Position numbers and translations under genes: made by a program
In this document: in pieces, positions 32,085 through 43,370 of the stretch
How the letters are laid out: each line of letters begins with the position of its first letter
Position numbering within the stretch: the stretch's first letter is position 1
Notes under the pieces: generated by a model
What the model was told of the DNA's origin: nothing
Databases searched by the model: none
The model's input: the letters and a program-made list of their open reading frames with translations, nothing else
NCBI GenBank assembly: GCA_024699855.1
Contig: JAMPIQ010000003.1
Span: 3,906,001 to 3,970,000, forward strand
Length of the DNA: 64,000 bases
Reading direction: 5' to 3'
Origin: Aphelenchoides besseyi
Taxonomy: Eukaryota > Nematoda > Chromadorea > Rhabditida > Aphelenchoididae

Positions 32085-35000
32085 CAACTGAACTGTCAAT
32101 CTGAGATATCACGAGGTAATCAGTTCACGGAACGACGAGATTAGAGACGACGAACGGAAACGAAAAAAGACGGAACGCAGAATCCAACGACGAAAATCGG
32201 CAGCGAACGCACTCGCCCTGATTTTCCGTTTTACGGGAATCCGATTCTTCGCGCGCAACGTTGTTTCCGTTTTTCCTTGCTACGATGAACGCGCTAAAAG
32301 TTGAACGTTTGTCGTGTCAACCCATTTCCGTTTCGCTGCGAATTTCGCGTCATTGAGTTTCTCGATCTACGCCGTCGTCTTTTGTGGACGAGGCGGAAAT
32401 TGCGTTCTTGGCGCCGGAAGACGCGGATCAACGTCGCAGATTGAGACGTCGAAATAAGAAAAGGTCAATGGAAAACAGCGGAACGTGTCCGAGACCAAAA
32501 CGAATTTCAGCGGACACTCAGATAGACACGGAAAGAGCGGAAGCTCCGCTGCCTCAAACAACGGAGTCGTGAGTCTGACTGCAGGAAAAGAATCGAGGCG
32601 GCGGAAGTACGGAAACGAAAAGCGTGTAGCCGCCGTAGCGTGGACCAAAGATTGAAGACGGAAGCTACTGTCCGATCGGGCCGCTACTTCCGATGCCACG
32701 CAATGGAGCGTTCAGTTTATCCGGAGCCAAATGCGATGGAAACCAATTAATTGACACGAAAATCCCGTGAAGAAGTTGCACCGTTCGAATGTGAAAGTAA
32801 AGAGCACTGGAATTTAATTTCGAGTATGTCCAGTTTGATTAAAATTTACAGCTGCTTCAAAGGTGCAATTGTGAATTGGAAGTCGAGAGAATGTTCGGCG
32901 TTTTTGTTAGCAGCGATTCCAGAAGTTGGTGTACATTTAGACGAGAATTTTGACTTCAATTCGTACCTTTGTTTCTGGTCGAAGCACTGTAATAAATGTA
33001 CTCTTTAAATTGTGCTTCTACAACGTCTAGGTTGTTAAAGCGACTTCAATCGTGGTCCGTTGAAGTCACGCACAGTCTCGATTACTCGGTTGTGTTCCTC
33101 TTTTTAAGCACCTACTTTGCAACACAAAGTTATTGCGTGTTGACGGCGATTAATTTAGGGAATTAGAAACACGATTTTGCAAGTATTTGAAAGGATTAAT
33201 GAACTCGGAGTCCACAACTCGACGGACGGCAAAAAGACAAACGGATTGGACCTGTGGTTTGGTACGAGCTGCTAAATCGAAAGATATCCGAATTGCGTAC
33301 TCACGGGCTTCAACAAAATGCTTTCCAAGCAATCGACGTGTTTCATTCTTAGATTCTTTGTTTACTTGCAAGACCTCGATCTCTGACACAAAGATCGTCC
33401 GAAAAGTGTAAAGGAGTAATTCCGGTTAAAAACTATCTATTTAACGTCTTCGCCGCCAACTCGACTGTTCGTTCTTCGTATCACGTGTTCTCTTTCTCAA
33501 TTTTGCGACTTTTCACCATCGATCATGGATGCGGGAGTCGGACAGGTTGGTTGATGAACTCAAGATTATGAAACAATTTGAACGCATCGCCCAAAACAAA
33601 CGCTCTCTAACCGCGTTTCCGCTCTTATTCTCCGCTCTTCTTTTGCATCGATCGGCCTTGAAAATGAACGGTAAAACTGAAAGAAGTTGTTCATTTGACA
33701 GTTGTGATTCGATGTGAACGTCGTCGTTCAATCGAACGCCCACGACTTCCGAAAAAGTTTTACGAACTCCTGTGTTCTCAAGTGATGACAAACGCAAAAT
33801 GAAACTCGTTGTTTCTCAAACAATTCATAGACCTTAAACGCCCTAATATTTTCTTGGGATCATTTTCGTAACTTCGAAACCACGTGCTCTGTTTCGTTCT
33901 TTTCGGTCCAAATCGCTTCAGGCGACGGTCGACTCCATTTGGATATTTCAAGTTCGTCATGTTTGCAACTGAATTATGCTCCTTCAATTCCACACCCTCG
34001 CAAACATTAAGAAACATCTGCAAAACCGTTCTAGTCATCAACTCTAAGAGTTTTGGAAGTCTTAGTTGCTTCTCTCACCTATTTGCTCTCCGCTAACGTA
34101 ATGACTGAAAGGGCTGCAAAAGAACGGCTCGGGTTTTGCATTCGCTTCTTAATGAACTTAAATCCACGTCCCGCATCGTGTTTTTTGCCTCAGGCGGTAA
34201 CCTGAAACTTGTGTCCAACACGCGACACTTTCGAATTCAACTGTTCGGTTATTGCACGTGAATCGCGGGTTGCAATTTCCACCCGCTCCTCCCACAAGAA
34301 CTTGAAGGAAGAGCAGACGAAGTTTTAGTTTTCATGTTTGCGATTCCAAGATGTTGCGCGTAATTGTCCGATACCTTTTTGGGATGGAAAACAGAGTCCG
34401 TTTGACTGAGATTGAGTGAAGCCCGTAAAAAGCGGATTTAACCCGTTAATCCACGTTCTATTATTGTCAGATACGTTTTAAACTTTTCGTTGAGTTTGTT
34501 TACAGAAACAAAATTAAACTCCTACGGTAATTCAGTTGTTGGAGAACACCTGCAAACGAATTGGATGTGAGACGCATAATCGTTGCTTTTGATTACAACC
34601 CCAATGTGCTTTCAAACAAAGTGGTTTCGCTTTTTAGTCTCGTGTTAAGGTCAACTTGTAGCCAGAAATTCTGTAGAGTTGATGTTTTGGTTGATATCAA
34701 GAAGAGGAATCTTAACCCATCACTCTTATTAAACGGGTTGGTTTACCACGCGGGTGGTTGTTTACTTTTACCGTTGGTGTAATGCGCGACGAGATTTCAC
34801 CATGGGGAGTTTGAATCTCGACGACGTTAGTTGTTGTGAGGGCAAATATGAAAATACAATTAAAATTGATCTGTGGTCTCGATTTGGTTCTCAAATTCGT
34901 ATATTCGCTTGTTTGAGTGTCGGCTGAAGGTTTTAAATGCATTAAACTTTAAGCGTCCAAAAGTCATAAATCAACAAAACGTTTACGATTTTCGCGCTTT

Positions 35001-35256
35001 CAAGCCCAACATCAAAATCTACTCTAAAATTTCTACATTACGCTTAATATCCCATGCATTAGACTGAAGCAACAAATTGGTTGTAATTGGTTTCCATCAA
35101 TGTATCCTCTGAGAACACGGCTTTTGCTGTGACACTTGATTACGATAGAATAACTGAACTCAACAAAGAAAGCTCAGATGACAAATGAGATCACCGTCAA
35201 GTTCTCTTGAAACATCGTGTATTTTCTGACACTTCATGTTTTTGATCTTTAAAAAT
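32085..35256. other. gene-poor stretch of 3.2 kb
   Basis: Only scattered short ORFs occur, often overlapping on both strands (32367-32699 minus against 32384-32572 plus; 33150-33389 minus). None shows a domain, a good splice chain or a paralogue in the window. The part at 32100-32720 is CpG- and Arg-codon-rich; the rest is AT-rich. Long-range regulatory DNA or a decayed gene are both possible. Confidence 0.3.
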
Positions 35257-35694
35257 TTATTTCCTCTTTTTACGAAACGGCTGTTCCCTCCGATTTCTAC
35301 GACCTCTTGAAAGTTCACTGGAAATCAAAAGTTTACGAGCAACACGATTCTTTTCCCCCACTTGAACATGTGGAGCTGATTGGCACCGTTCTATGAAGAA
35401 GGTCGCAGCTGTTTTGTGGCGTGATTTTCGACTAATAATGAGATTTCCCGCGAAATCAAGAGCCACGAGTTTTTGAGTACGTTCTGATCGACCGGCAATC
35501 ACGTTCATTGTCCTCCAGCGGTGCTCTAAGCTACGCAAAATTGCACTTCCTGTTCTTCGTTCGAACTGTTGGGGATTACCGTTGTGAGGTTTAAAGCGAT
35601 GGATTTGTAATTGCGGTTCCAATATTTGATCGACCACATGCCTGAACAACTTCACAGTCTCATTCCAATTGCTTGATTGATTCCTCCTCTTCAT
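35257..35694 (-). CDS. hypothetical basic protein, single exon (145 aa)
   Basis: Uninterrupted from an ATG at 35694. It is strongly basic, with a tail SRGRRNRREQPFRKKRK. Middle segments such as HRWRTMNVIAGRSERT and LVALDFAGNLIISRKSR have an alternating hydrophobic pattern. No family was recognised. In a genome where nearly every gene has introns, an intronless ORF may be chance, a retrocopy or a fragment. Confidence 0.3.
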   Translation of the reverse strand: MKRRNQSSNWNETVKLFRHVVDQILEPQLQIHRFKPHNGNPQQFERRTGSAILRSLEHRWRTMNVIAGRSERTQKLVALDFAGNLIISRKSRHKTAATFFIERCQSAPHVQVGEKNRVARKLLISSELSRGRRNRREQPFRKKRK

Positions 35695-36305
35695 TGACCT
35701 CCGATTGTTTTCGATGGGAGCGAAATGAACATTTGAAATGATTTGGAGGGTGGAACGAATTGTTCGTGAAGCGAATACTTACTCTTCAGCTCATCTCCCC
35801 CCAACCACCCGCCGATCGTCCCATTTCGCAAAACCGAACTTTAATACCCGCACTTATTGGAACGACCGGAACAACGCTTCTGAGTTTCCACACGCTCTTT
35901 AAAGCAATTAGCATAAAACGTTGCTCGTTTGAACTGCACAGCGTGCGACCGTTGAAATAAAAGATACGTTGCTGCACAGAATTTCGACTTCCGGTCGGCA
36001 TCTTAGTGATGCTTTCAAGTTTTGCATTCAAGAAATGCTATCTTGGCCTTCAATTCTTTGCATTGTGCCTTTTTGATCCAATGACAATGATACTAAAAAT
36101 GGTGATTATATGTATTGCTGTTATCCGAAGTATTGGATGCTTATAGTTTTAAAGGTCTTGTATTATACAAAATTATGTGCTAATTACAACCTTTTTTGTG
36201 TAATAATACAATTCTACGGTCGTGTATCTTTGCGCTTCATTCACTTGTTAATATGATGTCAACGTATATTTCAGAACATCAACTGATTACCAATCGTTTA
36301 ACTCA
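35695..36305. other. intergenic
   Basis: AT-rich; upstream of the calmodulin-like gene. A TTTCAG site near 36270 may be the acceptor of its leader. Nothing else seen. Confidence 0.35.
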
Positions 36306-38986
36306 ATGGCCACAACAAGCGGACGTCAAAAGCACATGCCGTTACCTCAAATCGATGGTTTAACACGCGAACAAGTCGAAGAATTGAAAGAAGCGTTTGA
36401 GGTAAATTGATCTGAATTTTGGCCTTCAAGCAAAAGGTTTCAGTTGTTTGACAAAGACAAAGACGGTCGTGTTACAGCCACAGAATTAGGTAGGTTATTT
36501 GAAACTTGTGGTCCGGATATTGCGGTCCACACTTTTGGTTCAATGAAATCAGACTATTTACGAAGGTTTTTTGTTGCTGAACATGGGAGTTTGTATTGCA
36601 AAATAAGTATTTCTGGAGTGAAAAATGGTTATAAGAATGAGATTTTGAATTGCGATTGTCAATCGCCAATCTCCGAGCCACGAATTTTATATTATGATTT
36701 AGGTATCGTCATGCAATCGCTGGGTCATTGTCCTACGGATCAGGAACTCACTGATATGGTTAATGAAATTGACGAAGATGGTTAGTTGAATTGGGAGGGG
36801 AAATTTGGTTCGAAAAGATTGTTTGCGTTCTTTTATCTTCGCCTAAAGGTCAATTACGGATGGTAGTTCGAGGGAAAGTTCAGATTTAAGAGCAAATTGA
36901 AGAAAGTCATGAAACCTTTGATCATAATAAACGGAACTAATTGCATCAGATCGTACGACCTCAAGCAATTTGATGAAGGCTTTCGGGTTTATGACTTTTG
37001 ACCTTTTTTAACCAAAAGATTGATAAGAGCTTGTAACAACACGTTTACTGATAATTCTAGAAATAAGTTGCAAGTGTTTTATTGTTCCAAAGAAATCATA
37101 AAGTTGATTTTGTATGATCAATGTTCTTTGAGATATTTTTCCATTGCCTCGGCTTTGACGCTATTGAATCCATCGAAACCATTGTTGTTGAACAGATTAA
37201 CGTTCACGTAGGTACTGCAAACGGTCTCTGATAAACCGAATTGCTTGACATTCGCTGAACGGAACGGACCAAAAGAATAGAAATCGCTTGCGTCACGACT
37301 CGACTCTGCGCTCGCTCCGACACCATTGGCATTCCAATACCACAAATAAGGCGGGCTCACAGACACTGTCGATCCAGTGATTTGTTGCCAATCGTACCAG
37401 TTTGTGTAAATTCCAGTTTGAATTCCGTAGTTCTGAAATGCCATCAATCGACTTACATATCCGCATATTTTTACTTACGTTTGCGCTGCTGATGAAGCTT
37501 TGAATGAATTGCGTGTTGTAAGATTGAGTCTGATACCAGCTGATTGGTGAGGTCACTTGAAGCCACACGCGATTCAATTGAAGTCCTTGGCTGGTGGCGT
37601 AGTTGTAAGCTTCGCTGAATTGAGTTGCCCCAGTTTTTGAGCTTGTAGGTGAGGGAGTAACGAAGACTTCTGGACGCAGAAATTGGATTTGATTTTTGAT
37701 TTTTCTACTTACCGTACAACAATTTAGCGGCATTAGCAGCGTAAATGTTATTAATTCCGGTCGAGTCGGCTTGTCCACCGTTGGACGGCGAATAGATGCG
37801 AAGGAATGCAAGAGAATAACCTTGTCGACTCAAACATTGAAAAGTGGTTTGAGAAACCGATGAAACAACATCAACTCCATAGCTGAATGCATTCGGGACA
37901 ACAGCTGCGCTCAACTTTTGATTGGTGACATTCTGAGCGATTTGGACTTTCGGTTTAGTTTCGACGACTGCCGCCGAAACGATCAGAGCGTTGACGAGAC
38001 AGACGAGAACAATAAGAGAATGCATTTTGTGCAATGAAGCTCTGAAAATCAACCTGTTAATGCTACAATTTATATGAATTAAGTTTGAAAATAAGCTGGT
38101 CCCAAGCATGATAACATCGGTTATTGAACTGATAAGACGAACAGACTAGTTGAGAAGTCTATAATCTGACATATTAGTCGCTAATTGCATCGTCAACGCA
38201 CGTAATCAACGGCACACCTATGGAGATGATCAACCCATTATGGCTAATCATTAGTGAAAAGTAATCAAATGAGTGGGAGTGATTGACCTACGAAGATTAG
38301 TCATAACACACCGGAGACATGACCCTTTTAATCAAAACCATTCGTTTCGATACTAAAACCAACATCCGATTTTGTTTCGAATCATTTTACCTTGACGAGA
38401 CCAAATGTCGTAAAAGAAAAGAGTTTCCGTTTGGCGAAAATCATCGGTTTAAAAAGCTGAAGAGCTGAACAGAAATGTAAGATTGTAGTGATGGGTTGGT
38501 TGCGCAGAAACTGGGCTAAAGTTTGTCTGTTTCTTTATTCTCCGAGTTTAATTTGTGGTGGGAGTTGGCGATAATCGTCCAAATAAACGAGCAAATTCCA
38601 GGAAACGGAAGCATTGAATTGGAGGAGTTCGCGAAGGTAAGCAGCTTTTCTCGATTTGATTTGTTATCTCAAATATACAATCATACTAACGGAACGTTTT
38701 CAGATGATGAGCAGAACGGTTAAAGAGTCGGATGTTGAACGAGAGCTTCGAGAAGCGTTTCTGGTCTTCGACAAGGATCAAGATGGTTTCATAAGTGCTT
38801 ACGAATTGCGTTTCGTGATGCGAAATTTGGGCGAAAACTTAAGCGACGACGAGTGCTATGGAATGATCAAAGAGGCGGACATCGACGGTGATGGCAAGAT
38901 CTCATACGAAGGTAAACGCGCCAAATCGATTGATTTGAACGAAACTTTCAGAATTTGCTTTGATGATGCGTGGCGGTAAAAAATAA
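36306..38986 (+). CDS. calmodulin-like EF-hand protein (about 165 aa)
   Basis: Starts [20 protein letters not shown] and continues with the calmodulin core. All four EF loops are canonical: [36 protein letters not shown] and [12 protein letters not shown]. It differs from true calmodulin by a 15-20 residue N-terminal extension and by many core changes, so it is a calmodulin-related protein rather than calmodulin. The exon after DEDG resumes at 38602, leaving an intron of about 1.8 kb (36781-38601), far larger than any other in the window. That intron contains a complete lysozyme gene on the opposite strand. The last exon ends MMRGGKK. Confidence 0.9.
37118..38025 (-). CDS. GH25 invertebrate-type lysozyme, nested in an intron
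   Basis: Three exons encode about 270 residues. [20 protein letters not shown] is a signal peptide. The domain begins [18 protein letters not shown], with the first Asp of GH25 in GVD. It continues with [30 protein letters not shown] and [11 protein letters not shown], all typical of nematode lys genes for digestion and defence. Where most GH25 enzymes have W-x-D-x-E, this protein has VWLQVTSP, so both acidic residues are replaced. Some nematode homologues may share this change. The whole gene lies antisense inside the large intron of the calmodulin-like gene. Confidence 0.88.
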
Positions 38987-39563
38987 CCACAAGTCTGCGG
39001 AGAAATTGAACTCATTTGTCTGTTTTAACGTAATGTATAGATTGCTTAATTGACTTAATGCGGGTTCCTAATTGGGATTGTCGTTTTGTATTCGATTCTT
39101 TTGCTTGATTATTCCAACTCTACGTATTTCTCTTACTCCAATGTTTCGCAGCAAGTGAGACGATGATTAATGGTCTACTTATCTGGCCTACAATTTGTGC
39201 ACGCCTATTATTACAGCATTTAATAGCATTGTTACGATAATCTTTACGTATGTTTGTACAGTTTCTATTATTACGAATAAAACCAACCTTTCGTTGAGAA
39301 CTCGGGTGAACAACAGTTTAGGAATAAAGTCACGACAAATCGTTTCGATTGTACGAATATCGAAACGAACAATGCTAACTCACAGTTTAACTAAAAAGAA
39401 TCGAATGTCGTGGTGTTTGTTTTGATTAAAAACGCGAAAAGGATCGTAACAACTTCAAAGGTTATCATTTGAAATCGTTTTCTTGCTCTGAATTCACTTT
39501 TCGATTTGTCGATTATAAATTGAGTGTTCGTGTCGATGAACTCACTGCTCCTGGGCTCAAGAA
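38987..39563. other. intergenic
   Basis: AT-rich, no exon recognised. A TATAAAT at 39514-39520 lies about 45 bases before the next ATG. Confidence 0.4.
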
Positions 39564-39893
39564 ATGAATCTCAAGCTCTTCGTCACTCTATTCGTCGTTT
39601 TCTTTTTCATCGCCTTGAACTCTGCTGCATCAATTAGCAGCGTTCGTTTCATGACTACAACATCGGGATTCACATCTAGTTGGCGTCCAACTAGTTCAAG
39701 AACTTTGTTTACTACAACTCCGGATACCTTTCCAATAGATGCCAGTTTTCAAGAACAAATCGATGATGTGGCGCAGGAAAGCACAACCGTCGAGTTGGTG
39801 ACCGTCGATCCACAGCAGTCTGATCAGGCAACCGCTGAAGGACTGAGTAATCAAGAACTTGATGAAACAACGACCGTTCAATCAAACGAGTGA
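39564..39893 (+). CDS. small secreted Ser/Thr-rich protein (109 aa)
   Basis: A single exon. The signal peptide is MNLKLFVTLFVVFFFIALNS with a probable cut after SAA. The mature part is rich in Thr and Ser (MTTTSG, TTTPDTF, ESTTVELV, DETTTVQS), acidic overall and without cysteine, resembling an O-glycosylated mucin-like or disordered secreted protein. A TATA box at 39514 and an AATAAA near 39950 frame a compact gene. No family recognised. Confidence 0.6.
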   Translation: MNLKLFVTLFVVFFFIALNSAASISSVRFMTTTSGFTSSWRPTSSRTLFTTTPDTFPIDASFQEQIDDVAQESTTVELVTVDPQQSDQATAEGLSNQELDETTTVQSNE

Positions 39894-40131
39894 TCTATTG
39901 CAATAGCCGTTTGAAATCCCAAAGACTCAACGTTGAATTTGTTTTGAAAACAATAAAATCGTTAAATGTTTGTACTTGTTTTGGTCACAAAGAACGTTTT
40001 CGGAAACAAAAAGAAACGACAAAATTCCGATGTTTATTGTTTCCGCCTGGGCAGTTGAACAAATTCACGATTGTCTTCAGTCTCCGATATAAAAAAGAAA
40101 ATGTCAGGAATTGGTATCTACACATTCCAAC

Positions 40132-40734
40132 ATGATTTCCGGTTTGATTCTTTGCGTCATTTTTCGTCTCGTAGCTGCCAACGATGGGGAAGTCGGTTTC
40201 AACCCTGCGATGGATCATTGGAGACAAATCAGTGGAGCACTTGATTACAAACAGTATCAGAGTTTGAAGCAAATCATCGCCGAAAACGACGAGTTGTCCA
40301 AGGCAGAGTTGGAGAAGAAAATGGAGGAATGGGCCGAGAAGAATGGATTGAGCGTAAGTTCCTAGCGAGATCTCTGGTTCTATTCAACTTCAGGACGATT
40401 ACAAAATCTTTTCGGACATCCAGAAAGAATATCGCAATATTGCCGAAGGTCAAGCAGCTAAAAGTGGAGGAACTGATGACGCTAACGAAATGTCAAAAAT
40501 TATCGCGCAGTTGGCCGTAAGTTCTCTGTTCATTAGAAACCTTTGAATTGCATGTTTAGAAGATAAACGACGACCAATCAATAAGCTTTAAGGTAATTTT
40601 ACGTCGAGTTCTCTTTTTTAGGCCATTGATTTCAGGAAGCGTGTAGACGACAGAACGCTCTTGTTAGAGAGACTGATCGTAAAACTGTCGAGAGCTTAGG
40701 ATTACAGAATTTAATTAACATTTGGTGTGATTAA
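40132..40734 (+). CDS. secreted SXP/RAL-2 (DUF148)-like protein (158 aa)
   Basis: Four exons: 40132-40353, 40394-40516, 40560-40592 and 40636-40734. A short signal peptide (MISGLILCVIFRLVAA) precedes a helical domain with the SXP/RAL-2 pattern: AMDHWRQISG, then DELSKAELEKKMEEWAEKNG, then a charged helix. The family is nematode-specific, small and secreted; several parasite members are immunodominant antigens, but the biochemical role is unknown. A TATA-like ATATAAAAAA lies at about 40087. The ATG at 40132 is chosen because the longer frame upstream starts with a non-ATG codon. Confidence 0.7.
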
Positions 40735-40803
40735 ACCTTAAACTAGACAAATTATTACGTCACCACAATAAATCGAACGTTTTATTCCTCAGTAAACGTT
40801 GAC

Positions 40804-42085
40804 TTACCACAAAAAATGTCGATAGTCAGCGTAGAAAAGATCACCAACAACTCGGACATGACCGCGATGAATTCGCCAAAACGGAAACCATCCTCGATAA
40901 AGACCATTTTGGAGTTGAAGATAACGGTATGATTCAGTCCAGTGAGAAAACTTCGGAGTGATTGGCATAACAGTTGAAGACAAACTTAAACAAGAATAAG
41001 AATGGCAGTTTTGGAATAACTACCGAGTTCCAGTAATGTTCATTAAACGAGAAGTGTTGCGATATGCTTGAGCTAACGGTGCAACGAAAACGAGATTGGA
41101 AGCCGATTTCAACAAAAGAACGAAATAGCAAAGTTTTTTGGGTAGTGGGACCTAAAACAAGATTACTGGATTATGAGTGTAAACGATACCATAGTAATTT
41201 GCGCATAAAAACGTTTCACTGAGTAATCAATCAAAGAAGTGCCCCAAATCGAAATGTACATGCTGAAGAGCGCCGGAACAAAACCGGCATACAATCCACG
41301 TGGAGTCTCTTCATCAATGATTACTTTCAAAGTGTTGAAAACGCTCGTATAAACCGTTGGACTTGCAATTCCAATGTGTTGAGCAATTTGACGAAGTGCA
41401 ACGGCTATAAATGACTCATATGAATACAGTAAAAACGATAAACATACTTGTGAACGGGTATGAGACAAACAAACAGATTGAACGCACGATCGTCTTTTGA
41501 ATCAAACGACTGAAGAACCAACGAAAATGCTGGAAACTTGTGAGAGGAGTTTCGTTCAATCTCTCGCAAGTGTGTCCCATCTGTCCGGGCAATCGGTCCA
41601 TGAACAACGTAGAAATCGGCTGAAAACTTCAAAGTCTGTTCATTTTGTATGTTTACCTTTTCAATTGCTGCATCAACAATTGTGGTAATCCCATTGGCAA
41701 TCAGTCGTCCATTAAGCCCCCACATTAAAGCTTTTAAGCCATAGGCCTGGTACAAATTGTTAGCTAAGAAGCTCGTTAATACTCGAGCTTCATCGAACAA
41801 ACTGTAAGTCAAGAAATTTGGTGCAAAGAATTCTCGTGGGCCAAAGAACCAAAAGCGACGTCCGATCTTCAGTGGCCATAGTTCCTGTCCAAACTCAACA
41901 AGCGTTCTGGACACATAGAAAGGATGCAAAAGAACATCGTAAATGGAATCCAGAAGTACAATTTCAATCACTGGGATTGTTTTTTCCCAAAAAAATAATT
42001 TCAACCAATTACATTCCGATTAACATACCTCTTCTAAGTTCTTATCGGTATGTAATTGCTCCATTTCCGACCAGTGCTCAGCAGT
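40804..42085 (-). CDS. MTCH: mitochondrial carrier homologue (MTCH1/2-like)
   Basis: A multi-exon gene of the degenerate SLC25 branch located in the mitochondrial outer membrane, whose members act as protein insertases and in apoptosis and lipid control. Recognisable: DVLLHPFYVSRTLVEFGQE (carrier-like start with HP), RGLYAGFVPALFSMYISIWG, and a C-terminal exon GLYRGWFPFWR. The stop is at 40804. The 5' end is not settled: an exon with ATGGAGCAATTACATACC just before a GT donor at about 42032 is attractive, but its phase does not match the next exon. Either another first exon exists or there is a one-base difference. Confidence 0.75.
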
Positions 42086-42243
42086 AAACTTAAACTTCGC
42101 AATGCCTTCAAATAACTAACAACGAGGATTCTAATCGTCAAATTTGCATCAAAAAGGTTTTTATGCTAAAAAATTTAATTTTCAATTCCATTTTGAACAT
42201 CAATTTGGCTCATTTCCGCTTATTTGATCAACGGTGCTGAGCG

Positions 42244-43192
42244 ATGGCACGAAAACGACGCATAGAAAAAGTACGCCAACAACAACGTCGAATGTAAGTT
42301 TGTGATCCGTTCTTGCTCAACGGCCTTTGATTTACGGAAAACCAAAGATCGACAAGGCGATATACCGAATTGTCCGAGTTTGGAATCCATTGAACTTGAT
42401 CCCAAGAGTTATGACGAGGAGTTGAAAAAGAAGTCCAAAGATGACAGACCACAACATGAAGAACCAATTCCACAACATACTGAAATCGCATCCAAGAAGG
42501 AAGAGTCACTTCTCGAGCCTTCGGAGTTGATTGAACATCCTGTTCAACCGCAAATAACGGATAAACCCATTGAGTACGTAATACTTTGAAGTGTGAAAAG
42601 ACAATTTGTTTAGGATTAACGCATGTAAACGTTGTGATTGTGCCGGTTGTTCTTTACAAGCAACCAGTAACTTCAACGGACAACGGTTAGTGGATAAATG
42701 TAAGACAAAGCAGGTTTTTACGTTTAGAACTCAGATTTTCAATCAAAAATTCGGTGAACTACTCGAAACAGTTGGTGGATTTATTCTGGAGTTTTCATTT
42801 TACATGTTTGGACTTATGCGTTACACTCTCAAAAATCCAACTCCACTTGGCATTTCACTCATATTTTTCGGGGCTTATTTTTCGATGTTCTACTTAGAAA
42901 TCTCCTTGGCTGCAACAGTCGAGCTTTCAAGCAACTTTTTGTGGCCGTTGCTTCACGTTATGCTGCGTGCAGTTGAGAGCTTCTTCAAGTCAATGGGCCG
43001 ACTGTTCATTTCAATTGACGATGTTGGTCAAGCCATGTACTGCGATCTTTCTCACGCGTGGTGTACTCGTTTTGGTCAAGTTGTTTAAATAGTCGTTAAT
43101 GTTTTCGTTTTTTAGGCCTGATGTGTTACGACCAATGCTCGTTCACAGCGTTAGCGTTGGAACGTTTACGTGGCGATCGAATCGTTGGCTGA
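42244..43192 (+). CDS. unrecognised membrane protein
   Basis: Three downstream exons join clearly and end at TGA 43192. The N-terminal part is charged (DPKSYDEELKKKSKDDRPQH). A Cys-rich segment follows (CKRCDCAGC), then two hydrophobic segments: FGELLETVGGFILEFSFYMF with LMRY, and PLGISLIFFGAYFSMFYLEI. A helical, Cys-containing tail completes the protein. Two membrane spans are likely. An ATG at 42244 begins a very basic peptide (MARKRRIEKVRQQQRR) but is out of phase with the next exon, so the true start is uncertain. No family was recognised. Confidence 0.5.
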
Positions 43193-43370
43193 TTGTTTGA
43201 TCTCCGCTAGAATTAGAAAATAAAAAGCTATTACGATACATTCCTTTGATTTTAAGGTATCCGATAAGAAATCAGTCTTGTTATACGAATTGTTTATTGC
43301 GTTACATGATGTATAAATTATTCCTATTGGATGTAGATCGTGAACTAAATGAGAGAATGAAGTCGACTGA

